Source: Guyanagaster necrorhizus (lineage: Eukaryota; Basidiomycota; Agaricomycetes; Agaricales; Physalacriaceae). Taken from it: a stretch of 64,000 bases of DNA. The notes beneath the pieces were generated by a model. That model did no database searches. It was not told the DNA's origin and saw nothing but the letters and a program-made list of their open reading frames with translations. Each line of letters begins with the position of its first letter. Position 1 is the first letter of the stretch. A program made the position numbers and the translations under genes. The stretch is from the NCBI RefSeq assembly GCF_019112545.1, contig NW_025064884.1, forward strand, positions 1,290,141 to 1,354,140, in the 5' to 3' direction. Positions 36,904 through 48,245 of this stretch are shown here, piece after piece.

Positions 36904-37378
36904 GTATTGACAAGGATTCAATGGAGGCATCTGTGGGATAGCCTATTATCTGGGTTGTATTTGCTTGAATGACTTTCGTGGGTACGCCATATAGAAATTC
37001 TGCAAGATATAGCATGTCTTAGAAAGGGGGCATTGCATTTTGAATTAGGGCCTACCAGTATTACTCTCAATGCCGTTTAACGCTGTAAGGTGTATTAGAT
37101 TAGGCAATGGTCCGGTGGCCATATAAACACATACTCATCATCATGTTGACTCGGCCAATAACGTCTGGCGACACCGCCGAGCTATTTCCTGAAGCCACTA
37201 TAGACCAAGGCTGCAGTAATCTACATATCACCAGAAATCAGGTTACTGAGGCTCTCATTTCTCGCGAAATCACTTACCCAGCAATAAATTCCTCGAAGGC
37301 ATCAAACAACTCCGCAGGTTGATGTGCATCTACGCACAGAACTATGGTAGTAAAGGTAAGAATGTATGGGATAAGCAT

Positions 37379-38354
37379 GGCAGGGTGGATGCGAAGAAGG
37401 AAAACAAGATAATTTCAGAGGGAAATGGAACGCATTTCAGAGTCGCCGTGCACTGTCTTGAGGGCTGGTGCCCTGGGGAGGAGTAACAATCAAATTATAC
37501 GACGCAGGGGCATATAAAACATGTCGCTGAGACGATTCGTTAGCATTACCTGTAGTTCCCGGTGACAGGGATCAAAGCCAATCTGCAAGGCAACACAATT
37601 CCCCGCGATCTATTGAACCACAATCACATCGTTTGTGTTTGATGTCCTTCTGTGGTCATCTGAAGGTAAGACGACGAAAGTGTGAAACATCAAATGATGG
37701 CTCGGTCTACGTGCCATCTTGAGATTATCTGATGGGCCGGCGAAAACTTTGCGTACCTAGGTTTGCTATCACGGAAAGACCGCCAGCAAGACATGTCGCC
37801 ACGTACATAGTCTTAGCACTGACTTGCATTTACAATACTTGCTGAGATTTTCATGTCAGAGCCAAATTAGAGGGCCCTTTAGGTTCGCCTCCATCTCATT
37901 CAACATAGTACATTCTTCACAAAGTCGCAATTATTGCCAAATTTCAGGTGAATAGCTGAAAAATACACGCTCTAGACGAACGAATCGTTAGTAATAATGT
38001 CAAGCATTCCCCCCGGTCTGCTATAAAGAAAGCTCACTGGACCGAAGTAGTGACATGGCTCGTTGATCACGCGTCGTGGGAAAATATGACGCGAGGCTTC
38101 GCATGACCTGTTTCGTTTCTTCGACTCTTGCCCTCATCCGAGTCATCGACCAATCGTGGGGCCAGCGCTCTGCTTTGATACCCCAAGGGCTGGCAAGCAC
38201 CAATAGCAGCAGTACCCGGTAGGGCCTACGTCGACTGAACAGGTATTGCTTCAGGAAACGAAATGCTTTAGAATTACTCACATTTGTTCAGATACACCAG
38301 TTGAGAGGCCTCTGCAGCGTTATACATGGTCGTCTTGCTAGTTTTCTCTAATCC
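37379..38354. other. Intergenic, no gene seen
   Basis: CpG content is normal again. Short frames on both strands (for example 38021-38281, minus) show no family motif. It may contain the promoter of the disrupted gene to the left. Confidence 0.4.
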
Positions 38355-38711
38355 TTGCGAGTCACATGCTCGCTTGAGGGCTGCGAGAGCGGTATTCCAT
38401 TCAGTTCTATAACCAGACTTATTGGACGTTCATGGTGCAGGCTCACAACACTTGCTTTCTCTAAAGGGACGATGCCTTCTGACGACTTTCTCTACACATT
38501 TGATCAAACGCCAACATTAGAAGAGGTGGTGCTCATCGATATAGGGCCCGACGTGATCACGGACGAATTGCTCTCGACGCTCATGTGTCGTGGAAGCGAT
38601 CATAAGCACTTACTTCCGGACGTATGCGCTCGGCTCGTCGAAAGAGAGCGGGTTGCCTTCCGAGCTGTTTTTAGCGACTCGCGCCATTATGTTCCGAAGG
38701 ACTTGAAGTAG
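38355..38711 (+). pseudogene. F-box/LRR-like C-terminal fragment
   Basis: An open frame of 118 codons. Its middle resembles the C-terminal leucine-rich part of the large Agaricomycete F-box family: LTTLAFSKGTMPSDDFLYTF, then phrases like TPTLEEVVL and VITDELLSTL, then LLPDVCARL. No F-box is seen, and no upstream exons could be joined with confidence. It may be the last exon of a longer gene or a relic. Such proteins would act as substrate adaptors of SCF ubiquitin ligases. Confidence 0.4.
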
Positions 38712-39979
38712 CCATTACGATGCAACCGGCCCTGGGAGCGAGGGCGAGGAAGAAGGTGATCATGAAGAGGGAGATGACGACGACGCAGAAAACTCGAGGG
38801 ACGAATAAATTTCTTTCTCAGGTCAGTTCCTTCGATTTGCCTTAATCTGAAGCTTACCTTCTTCCAGGATGATCTCTTCTCCTTAGCTGAGTTGCCCATC
38901 GTGACTGGCCATCCGCAAGCTACAAGTGCATACGTGCTTTTCTCATGCTTGCTTTGCTTTTTTTACGATTACTATGCGTACTATCGAATACTATATCAAT
39001 GAACAGAATTTGTTGTTTTTCTGCTTATCGCTGCATCTATGCCTCCAATGGAATGAACTCGGACGAGAATATGAATGCTTATTGCAAGCTGACTCTGATT
39101 CATATGAGACTAGTTGTAGCATAAAAAATGAGAGGAAGAAAAATGTGGCGCGAACTCAAGGACAGTGCTCGACGACCAGCTGGCTAGACGGAGAAAAGAA
39201 ACAAACATGCTCTACATATACACAATTTCCGTCTCTCTCAACCATTTTAATAGATTATTTTTGAGGGATGCTGGTTTTTTTTTGTGCGCCTCTTGAGGGT
39301 CGAACGCAGTGGTCAGGACTGAAGCCGGTAATACAGCCTTCTTCCACCTATCACGACTTCGCCAGCATGCAAGGTCAACGCTCGCCGCTCGTCGTTCAGC
39401 GCTCAGCGCTCAGCCTTCGAGAAAAGGCTTTGCATGCTCTCTGTTTACTCTAGACGCACAGGATATCGCCGCGCCCAGGAGAAGGTAGGTCGCTTGATTC
39501 CTTTGAGCAAAGATCAGCATATTGTCGACGAGGATATTAACCCGGAGAGCCATCTAGGCGTCGTCGTGGGGAAGGGTCGATAACTCTTATCATGGGCGAA
39601 AAAATCCAAAATAATGTTCACGCGTAACCGAATGCCTGCAGGACCGACAGGGTGCCTAGCTAGGTCCGCCGTAGTTATTGGAGGGATTATTGTTGGCCAT
39701 CATCAAAGATAAAGCAGCGGTAGGTATGAATCCAGTCCCAGTCCATTCCCGATGCTAAAAGAATCCCTTGAAGACAAATTTCGTCATTATCAACACCTTG
39801 GCAGAGAAGATAGCTCGTCTCGCAGTTGGGCGTAGCGCCGCGCAGCAGGACCATGCGGATATCCGGAGTCGACTTAATAATGAGGTTCACCACATGATAG
39901 ATCAGGAGTATGGCTGTATAAATAAATACCTTAAGTTGGTCAGTTCATTTTTGACCGCTCTGCTAAATTCCCTTCAACC
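38712..39979. other. Intergenic, no gene seen
   Basis: No convincing coding sequence. The A/T-rich segment 38900-39260 and the low-complexity stretch near 39380-39415 (repeated CGCTC-like words) show no recognisable element. Confidence 0.4.
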
Positions 39980-41718
39980 ATGATAATAGCAGAGGATACC
40001 CCAGAGTCCCCTACAAAGACAGTCCCTGCCAACCTACCATTGCAGTACTCGACGCCCCCGCCAGCTTACGGATCGACCACTTCGAACGTCCCAATACACG
40101 TCGTTCCAGAACATCCAAGACCTTTATTCCCACAAGAACCTCCCTGCCGAAGATCGCCGGCGAAGCGGTTCTGCAAGGCCTTTTGCGTGGCCATCTTGAT
40201 CTGGTTTCTCGTCGCAATGTTCACGTCGAGCATCACGAATGCGGGCGGGTTTTACCACGGGGGAGGAGTAAGCCCCATTTCCATCTACTTGTGCCCAAGA
40301 AACCTGATCCGATTCCTTACCTTAGTATTGGCAAGATGTCCGAGTCTTTGATTCTGACTTCCCCATCCCCGATGGCTACACCGTTCGTGAATGCATTCGA
40401 GGACAAAACTGGACATCCACAGGATCTGAGGGTGCGGTGCCCACTGGTCAACGTCATTCCGCACACAAATTGTTCGACCTGCCTTTGAACTCGGAGACCC
40501 TTTTCCTGCTTTCCCAGGGCTCGTTGTCTTCCGGTGTCGTTAAAATCGTGACCTCTCCGAGTATCACGGATGTTGTCAGGATCGATGTTACGATGCAGTA
40601 TTACAACAATCGGGTTTTGGACTATGCCAAGGTGTGTCTCTTGCAGCGGCAGGCGGGCGAAAATGGCGTAGGCGTCTTCGTATGTGTTATCTCCCTTTTC
40701 TCTCTCCCTTTTGTCCTGACCTTTGCATAGACTCCTCGGTGGTTCAATAATCCCTCTTATCAAGATCGTCCGCACTTTGATATCACCGTTGTCATTCCCG
40801 AGCCATCGAGCTCTTCTGCATCCAACATCAAGAATTTCGAGACTGATGTCCCGAATTTTGCTCAAATACTCCAAGATCTCGAGAACCATGTTCATTTTGG
40901 CAAGATCTTTTTGAAGGGTACTAACGCGCCGATTCAGGTAGAGGTAAGCATGATATCATGCTGTATTGATTGGAGCGTAATCTGATGGTTTTTTTAGTCG
41001 CTCGAGTTTGATTACGGGAGAATTATAACATCCAACTCTCCGATTCAAATCAATGTAAGCGCAGGATCTTTGCTGTGTCCTCTTCCATTGACCCCATTAC
41101 TAGTCTCTCGACGCTCTTGGCGCTGAAGTGCATACGTCCAATGGCCCCATCAAAGGCTTTTTCGTTGCTTCCGGTAACCTTGTCCTGAAGACATCGAATG
41201 CGCCTATGCGTGTTGATGTAGACTTGGGAGATATGGATGTGACAAGGTCGACGCTGGAGCTTAGCACGAGCAACAAGTAAATTTGCACTCTTTTCGTTCA
41301 TGTCCTTGTCAACTCACCATACCGCATTTCTAGCCTCGTTGAAGCCGGCATCAAGCTGTCCAGTCCATCTAGCGACGTCTCTGCGCACACCTCGAATGGG
41401 CCTCTTCGAGTCCAGGTCCTCGAGTCTCCAGTAGACTCAACAGTAATATTCAACGCTCGGACGTCGAATGCATTCGCTGAGGTCGGGCTGCCCCCGACGT
41501 ATGAAGGCACGTTTTCTCTGTCGACATCGCATATGCAGCCGTCGTTGCTTGTGGAGGAGACATCCGACCCGGCATGGCGGGGCAGGCACAGGACGGTAAA
41601 GCAGAACACGGTGAGGAGAGGCGAGACTATCGGGGAAGTCTATTGGGATGAGAGGAACAGGGTTCGTGGGACGGCGACGGTGCGGTCGTCGAATGGGCCT
41701 GTTTCGTTGAAGCTTTGA
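39980..41718 (+). CDS. Membrane-anchored TSN(G/A)P-repeat protein
   Basis: Six exons can be joined in phase: 39980-40267, 40326-40679, 40731-40943, 40998-41054, 41104-41276, 41334-41718, giving about 489 residues. The N-terminus is Pro-rich and followed by one membrane helix (residues about 70-90, ILIWFLVAMF). The rest is probably exposed on the other side of the membrane. The C-terminal half repeats a short motif about every 20-35 residues: TNAPIQV, TSNSPIQI, TSNGPIKG, TSNAPMRV, TSNGPLRV, TSNAFAEV, SSNGPVSL. That spacing suggests a stacked beta-strand fold like DUF4097-type domains. It belongs to a family of unknown function that I associate with Agaricomycetes. All introns are GT-AG and 48-58 bp. 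The gene appears intact. Confidence 0.82.
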
Positions 41719-42591
41719 GTTTACGATTTCTGATGATCTCTGGTTCCTTCCTTGTTGTACAACTAAGATGTATTATTGTATTAGAGACATTGTAGTTCTA
41801 TCTCAATTACTTCTGCACAGTTCTATTCTTATTGCGGTGGGTCCGCGTTTGTGGGTGACTTGGATTTTTTTTGGGAGGAATACGTCCATCGCGACTGGGT
41901 ATAAGATTCTAGACTCTCGGCCCCTAGCTAGGCTTAGTGCCGGAACTGCCCGATAGTCGTCCTTTACGTCAGTTCTCGAATTGAAGTTCCTTCATCCCTT
42001 GTTAGACGCTACAATCCTCTGTTATCTGCTGTTGCTGGCGTTCTGGTATATGTAACATATATGCCTTCGCTGACGTCCGAGTCTCTGAGACGCATCTTGC
42101 CGTGGGGACGTCGACCAAGAGTGACAGTTGACACCAAGAAATAACTGTCTGTCTGTTCCCGGCCTCAGCGGTTTGCTCTAGATTTTGGGGTATCCCCACC
42201 AATTTTTCCCGCCTGTCAGCTCATTGAATGGCCTTGCGGCGTCGCTCAATAAATGATATTCCTGAATTACCGCCGCTCTATAATAGCTGGCCAGTGCAGA
42301 TGTATAGGCGGATCAATACGCGATCGACGCCAAGGCTCGGCCTGGCGACAATCATGGAACACAACAATGACGTCACTTGTCAATGACCGCTGGTATTTAT
42401 GGGGCCTGCATTTTACACTCCTATCCATTTCGCATCCTCCCAGCCTTCCATGTTCTCAATACATCTCTTGGTCTCTTTCCTGAAACTTTGAACACAAATT
42501 ATCCACCAGCCCGTACGTTTCCTGCTGTCTGTCTCTGCATGAAATTCACGATATCAGTAACTTTACAGGCTTTCACACCTTGGGTGCAGAC
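41719..42591. other. Intergenic and 5' leader of the phosphatase gene
   Basis: No coding sequence supported. A possible 5'-UTR intron (donor GTACGTTTCC near 42513, acceptor TTTACAG near 42569) lies just before the phosphatase start. Confidence 0.35.
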
Positions 42592-43198
42592 ATGATCCGT
42601 TTCGACAGCATCCCATTCGAAATCCAGCAGGCCCTGTGCACTCCAATGCACCGGATCCTGACGCCCACCCCACTACTCAAAGATCCCTCAAAGATCACCG
42701 GTTCGCTATACTTGGGCTCTCTAACCGCCGTGTGCGAGAAAGACCTCCTTCGAGAGCACCACATCACCCATCTCGTTCAAGTTCTAGACGTACCCTGGCT
42801 CCCAGTCTCAGAGAAGGACGGTTTCAACTGCTATCGCATCGATATCCTAGACCAGGCTTCCTCAGACCTCAGGCCCCACCTCGAAGACGCGTGCAATTAT
42901 ATTGACAAAGCCCTCCGGGGCGGGAAGAACGTTCTCGTTCATTGTCAGCAGGTTCGTCCAAGAGCATACATTGTAGTGCAACGGGTTTTCACATGTGTAA
43001 TGACAGGGTATATCTCGGAGCGCGTCGATTGTTATTGCGTTTCTGATTCGCAATCGGGGAATGTCATATGAAAGTGCTTATTCGCTGGTGAGACATGAGC
43101 GGCCGTGTATCAAGCCAAATCCGGGATTCGTTCAGGCCCTGAAGGAATGGGAAGGGCTTTGGCGTCGTCCTCCTCCTGGTCGACGATTTACTTCATGA
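42592..43198 (+). CDS. Dual-specificity protein phosphatase
   Basis: Two exons, 42592-42951 and 43007-43198, separated by a 55-bp GT-AG intron, give 183 residues. The intron falls inside the active-site loop; joining the exons restores the Cys-phosphatase signature HCQQGISRS (HCX5R), with the nucleophile Cys at about residue 118. Upstream are the typical elements of a small DUSP: ITGSLYLGSL near the N-terminus, HITHLVQVLD and a conserved Asp (RIDILDQ) that would act as general acid. After the loop, SASIVIAFLIRNRGMSYESA is standard. Small DUSPs remove phosphate from Ser/Thr and Tyr of signalling proteins; the substrate cannot be told. The ATG at 42592 gives the expected short N-terminus. Confidence 0.9.
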
Positions 43199-43572
43199 TG
43201 ACGGTTGGAGAGCGGCGGCATTGACCGCACTAGGACTTGATGTCAGTCCTTTCACCAATGCTCGACACCTGGTGAAAGATACTCAGGACCGTTGCCTATA
43301 CAAGATGCATTCGTATGTAGCATTACCAACTTTTCAGGTCTATCTGAAAATGGACACGCCAGGACGGCGCGCATAGTTTCCCAATCTCTTGTCTTATGCA
43401 TTCTAGCACTGCAGATACCTCCAATGCATGTATATCATCTCTGTCTCATTACTTTGACCTAGTCACTTGACGTCAACTGTAGATGCACACTGAGCTCCAT
43501 CGTCGGCTCACGGTGCAATATCCGACCATCAATGTTCATCTTATTCTCTGAAATGGTCTCATGCATAAATCC

Positions 43573-44091
43573 GCCTCTCTTCCTCCGATATCTTTCTGTA
43601 CTAGAAGCGGAACGTCACACCACCCTCAAACATGTCCCTCTTGAAATGGAGCTATGGGCTTGGAGCGATTGATGCCTCTGCGACGGAACAGTGGAGCAAA
43701 AGACAGTCACTCCTTACTGACACCTGTCACCAGATTATGCCATGGCAACATCGTTTAGTGAGAAAAGTGTTGGGCTCGTTCGTCAGTCTCCGCGCGCAGA
43801 TGAATCCACACGAATATAATTCCAACTTTCGTGTTAATCCGATACATGTATGTAACAATTTCAATAAATTTGAGAAAAAGTAACCAAGTAAGAAGCGACA
43901 CTAAGCATCCTATGTACTATGCGGTGTTCGAAGATTAAAAGAGGGGTATCTACTGAACAACTTGGATCCTTAGAGGCTCAAAGAGTCCAAAATACTATCC
44001 AAACTGAGGGACTCCAAGAGGCTAGTAACACTGGCACCGAAAAACATCTCGAGTTATTGTCATGAAAAGATAAACTCCGGGCGAACGTATC
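43573..44091. repeat. Tandem duplication, copy 1
   Basis: This roughly 520-bp segment is a diverged copy of 44107-44620. Shared blocks include CTTCCTCCGATATCTTT, GGAGCGATTG, CAGATTATGCCATGGCAACA and GAGGCTAGTAACACTGG. Its right end copies the 3' end of the secreted-protein gene found in copy 2, without the rest of that gene. Confidence 0.9.
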
Positions 44092-44106
44092 TCATGCTTT
44101 AACAAG

Positions 44107-44620
44107 CCTCGCTTCCTCCGATATCTTTTTGTACCATAGATGCAGAACGTTATACCACCTTCAAACCTGTCCCCCTTGACATAGAATTATGGACTTGGAG
44201 CGATTGGTGCCTCTGTGACGGAACAGTGGGGCACAGACGGTCACTCCTTACCAAACTCTGTCCTTATCTTGACACCCGTCACCAGATTATGCCATGGCAA
44301 CATCGTTTAGTGAGAAAAGTATTGGACTCGTTCGTCAGTCTCCGCGCGCAGATGAAATGAATCCACACGAATATATTTCCAACTTTCGCGTTAATGCGAC
44401 GGGTGTGTATGTATGGACAAAATGTAATGAAGTAAGAAGCGACACTTAATATCCTATGTACTACGCGGTGTTCAAAGATTAAAAGAGGGGTATCTACCCT
44501 TAGAGGTTCAGGGAGCCCAGGATGCTACCCAAACCGAGGGGCTCCAAGAGGCTAGTAACACTGGTGCTGAAAAGAATCTTGAGTTATTGTTCTGATACGA
44601 TAACGTCCGGGCGAACGTAC
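44107..44620. repeat. Tandem duplication, copy 2
   Basis: Partner of copy 1, in direct orientation with a 534-bp offset. It contains the stop codon and last codons of the minus-strand secreted-protein gene. Differences include short indels, such as an extra ACTCTGTCCTTATCTTGAC-like insertion near 44255, so the duplication is not very recent. Confidence 0.9.
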
Positions 44621-45184
44621 AGGCTAGAGATGCCAGGGACTGTGGTATCCGCTTCACTGATAACCTGGCTCAAGGAGGTATCGACGCTCGAGAGGAGTCC
44701 TCCAAGTGAAGGGACATCATCAGCGACGCTGAGGAGGCCGCTGAAGGTTTGGGTCATGTCCTAAAAATGATTCCTTGAGGATCATCAATATAATAAAAGT
44801 GTACAAGGCTTACAGTGGCAGTCTCAGTGACAGGACTAGAAACCTCATCTTCCGTTCCTCCCAGTACCGTCAGGCCGGAAAGTGAAGACGTGGCGTCATC
44901 GAGAGCAGAGACGACGTCCTGAATCAGAGGGGTGACAGTATCGTCGCTGGCGGTAGCAGAAGAGACGAGGGTATCTGCAATTTGAGAGATAAACACAAAT
45001 ATTTAACAAGGTAGAAATAAAATGACGGACCAATCTCAGGCAAGACAGCGCTCAAAGCGGATTGGAGCGTCGTGAGGACATCAGAGATAGACGATTCCTG
45101 TCGTTTGGCGGGGAAAGGCACGGACGCAACCAGTGTGGAGAAGAGAGCGACGAAGAAAAAGATAGTCAGGCGCGAAGCAACCAT
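44584..45184 (-). CDS. Small secreted protein with signal peptide
   Basis: Three exons (45184-45031, 44974-44814, 44760-44584) join in phase to 163 residues. The start has a clear signal peptide, MVASRLTIFFFVALFSTLVA, then a dibasic site (AKRQ) that a Kex2-type protease could cut. The mature part is Ser/Thr/Asp/Val-rich, without cysteines or known motifs, and of low complexity. It is probably secreted. Function unknown; it could be a cell-surface or effector-like protein. Its 3' end was duplicated as part of the tandem repeat to its left. Confidence 0.78.
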
Positions 45185-45765
45185 TGTCGGTGAGAAAGCG
45201 AGTGTGAGTTAAATTTAAAATCCTGTGGGAGTGAGGATGGGAAGAGACGCAGCGAAGAAAGGCTTTCTTATACTCCAAAGAGGATTCCAGGCTGTGTGTA
45301 TCAAGGGTCGGAAGAAAGTCTTCTAATTGTCACTGAATCGTTCCGTCCGGCAAGGTCAATATCACAGAAAGATTTAGAGCAAAGCACCAAATATTCTGCT
45401 GAGGATCCGCAAATACAAATAGCCTTAATTATTCTCATGATACAGTGGAGCCGATGGGATTCTGATCAAGGGCACATCGCGAAAACATGAAGATTTCAGG
45501 ATCATTGAAGCTTCTAGCGTCGAACTTGAAAGCGACGACTGCTCTTCAAGACGGCCCGGAATAGATGCTTCTGATGAACAGCCTACGTAGCAACGCCAAA
45601 AATTGTCATAATCCATCGGCTCACGAGGAAGACAAAGGTGAGTCGCACTACGGATCGCTGAGAGTTTCGAATAATAGGACCTACAATCGAAATTGATGAA
45701 AGACGGAATAAAATAATGATATAGGAAATGACAATGGAAATGCGTATGGTTAAGTACACGTAGCG

Positions 45766-47438
45766 TCACGAGCCATTCATGAACCGATCCCACCTTCTCT
45801 TACACGAACTTCCATCATAGTCTGCAAAGAACATCAAACCTGAAATTAATTAACAGCGGAACTATTGACATACCGAAACTATGTTTCTGATCACATGAGC
45901 ACCGGCCTTTGACCCATATATCCTCGGAAAGAGGACAGTGGCTCCAGTCATCATGCTGGTATCCGATCTCTTCGAAAAAATGTATCTGATCCTTTCGGAG
46001 GAAAAGCGAAACCGCGATGCTGTGGATAGGCGCGTCGCCCCAGCGCTGTTACATAATACTAAGTTCTGAGGCAACGAAGAAGTGGGAAAGAGCACACTTC
46101 GTAATAGAACCCGCCGATCTTATCCAAATGTTCGAAAAAGTCAGTGTAAGCAGGCCCACGCCAAAAATCCATGTCAGCTATCTCGAAATTACTCCAAACT
46201 TGAATAGTTTAGTAAGCGATACGGGAGAGGAAATAGTTGGACTGACAATGGCAAGTGTTATATGTCTTGCCACGGTTTCCTGAGAGAAAACCCATAGAGT
46301 TGTCTTCTGCGATGTGTTCAGGGTGTTGAGAGATGAAGTCTGCAATAGTTTAACACAATTAAGGGAAAATGAAACCACAGAAAGAGCAACAGACCTGTGA
46401 CGTGCCCCCATAGTGACCGAATGGAGGCAGCGATCTCATATACGGTAATAGTAAAGCCGTATACTTTATTGTTCTCCTCCATGAATAAGAAGGGATCATT
46501 CAAGATATTGCAGTGGAATTGAACATTCGGCCTAAGCAAATAAGACGAGAATTTCGATATAAAGGGAGTACGCACTCGATACGCCAGTACCAGCGGTATT
46601 TTTGCATTAGAGGATGTTTGAAGAAGAACTGATCCGTAGATCAGACGGGGTGTCAAAATGAAGAATGAAAGAGACGTACTCCCGAGTTGAATCGACACAT
46701 ATTTCGATAACTAGACGAAGGTGAGATCAGAAACCTGGCGAAATAGAACGAACCTACGATACACTATCTGCAGCACCTGTAAGCTAGTGAAACACTCGGT
46801 AGATTGCGGGTGCGCACCTCCATATTTCACTTTCGCTGCTACCAAAGATTTCCTTGCCTCCGTCGCCTTGTTCTCGTCTATCCAATCTGGCTGGTTCCAA
46901 TGGTCGCTCGGTATAACACCAAATGCTGCATTGAATCCTGTCAGTACAGACATTCGTCTGGCCAAAACCAGTTAGATGAGAAGCAAACCAGGCAAGCTGG
47001 GTTTTACCTTTTGAACTCGCTCGAAAATTCAACATCGTTCAAAAAGACATACGGATACCCATGGCGCGTATTGAACCGGTCTTCGATTGCACGAATAGCT
47101 CGCATGGCACCGTCAAGGTCAGAGTTCCTTGCAAGCATTACGAATGTCGCGTTGGCCAGCCGTGGCCCGGACGACTGCGATTCTGGGCTTGGATTTGGCC
47201 GTGGAGTGTAGGAGCTGGACGTCGACTCGTCATCATAGTAGGGAAAGTCGTCGTCGCCACCTCGAAATTTCGAGGCGATATTCGAGAAAGCGGTAGCTTG
47301 GCGATACTCATCGTGGATGAAAGAGAGGGTGTAGTGCACGCCTACCTTGGGAACATCAGCGACCAGCTTACAGAAGACATTGAAGGAGCATACAAGGACC
47401 GCTAGGATAAGGATAGCGTATCGAGCCAGGCGGGACAT
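45766..47438 (-). CDS. GT15 alpha-1,2-mannosyltransferase 1 (KRE2/MNT1 family)
   Basis: Ten exons join in phase to 407 residues: 47438-47008, 46957-46818, 46767-46758, 46710-46680, 46628-46576, 46531-46395, 46339-46247, 46198-46098, 46045-45874, 45821-45766. The family adds mannose from GDP-mannose to glycoproteins in the Golgi. Seen: an N-terminal membrane anchor (residues about 6-25), ATFVMLARNSDL, YPYVFLNDVEF, DHWNQPDWID, YRNMCRFNSGFFFKHPL, YRWYWRIEPNV, ENNKVYGFTITVYE, FWSNFEIADM and RWGDAPIHSIA. Odd points: exon 3 is only 10 bp; the family CD motif after PNV reads HCNIL here (Asp to Asn); and the acidic SDDGG loop is changed to SGNRG. It may therefore have altered or lost activity. Confidence 0.9.
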
Positions 47439-47839
47439 TATCTTGACCAGTGGTGGTGGTGGTCGAAGGGAAAGAGACAGTCAGAAGGCGTCCGCAGTCG
47501 CATCTGTGTCAGCATGCTCTTAGCTTCTTACCATGATCGCGACTTTCCACAAAAGCTTTACTAGCCAAGACGTCTCTGTCAAGAATTACCGATATGGTAG
47601 AGATAGGAATATTGTCATCAAAGCGATAGACTAGGTTTATCGCCTCAATGCGCCTGAAAGCTCAGTGCTGCATGCGTAACATTGGCAAGGTCGCTCTTCT
47701 CCAAGCGCTGTATTTCTCGATCAAAGACGAGGAATCTGTGTGATCTTGTTTCGTGATTGTTTAGGGCCTAATGGTTATCTTCATTACGCAGGGCTGTAAT
47801 CTGTTGTCTTTCGTAACAGTGGCGGCACTGATCTCAATT

Positions 47840-48245
47840 CTCCATCGTCCACGTGCAACAAGCAACGCCTAGCAATGGACCGGGGAAGGTTCGTTCTACG
47901 TTGACAGAAACATGGAAATCCGGCAGCTTCTACGACAAAATCAAGGAGAATGTAGTTCTCGGTCTGCATATGTTCGTGATACTGGATATACAGGTCAAGA
48001 GGTAGTGAGTGTTTTCACTTTGTAATATTCTCATCTAAATCTTTGCATCAGCGACTTCGGAAAATCAACGAAGCCCACGCTGTACACTAGGTCAAGATGA
48101 CAAGCTGTCTCTCAACTCAGAGATCGAGTCTCTAGAGCGGGACTTACAGTCACACTTTCTCTCGCTTAATGACTTCATCACCTCGAGGTTGAGTATGCTC
48201 AAGATTTTGCTATTGATCTCGAGTACGATCTATGGCGTTTTGGAT
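47840..48245 (+). pseudogene. DPH5 pseudogene (3' part only)
   Basis: Nucleotide similarity to the intact DPH5 gene at 53723-54797 is evident. The stretch encoding [18 protein letters not shown] matches [18 protein letters not shown]. Then comes a decayed intron, a segment matching the exon around [11 protein letters not shown] with frame breaks, then a jump to the last part (CACCTCGAGGTTGAGTATGC matching CACCTGGAGGTGGAGTATGC). The N-terminal half and about 150 bp near the C-terminus are missing. It cannot encode a methyltransferase. Confidence 0.85.

Larger units (their letters stand above)
31090..37378 (-). pseudogene. Unrecognised multi-exon gene disrupted by a copia element
   Basis: Minus-strand exons can be read with matching splice phases: 37378-37278, 37220-37135, then 36999-36904 continuing at 32051-31751 once the copia element and one duplication copy are left out. 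The frame stays open across that junction, and a GTAAGT donor follows at 31750. A further exon (about 31700-31600) has a TGA, probably a former CGA, and another runs at about 31465-31090. Several hydrophobic stretches suggest a membrane protein. I do not recognise the family. Exons right of the copia have normal CpG; those to the left are AT-shifted. It cannot be functional with 4.8 kb inserted in an exon. Confidence 0.55.

Noticed and set aside
37379..38354. Minus-strand frame at 38021-38281 with basic residues
   Set aside because: Low complexity, no start context or splice partner, no motif.
43632..43883. Plus-strand 83-codon open frame in duplication copy 1
   Set aside because: Not open in the second copy, no motif; the frame arises from duplicated non-coding DNA.
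45296..45490. Plus-strand frame left of GT15 copy 1
   Set aside because: No similarity or splice structure; it lies in the region between two minus-strand genes.
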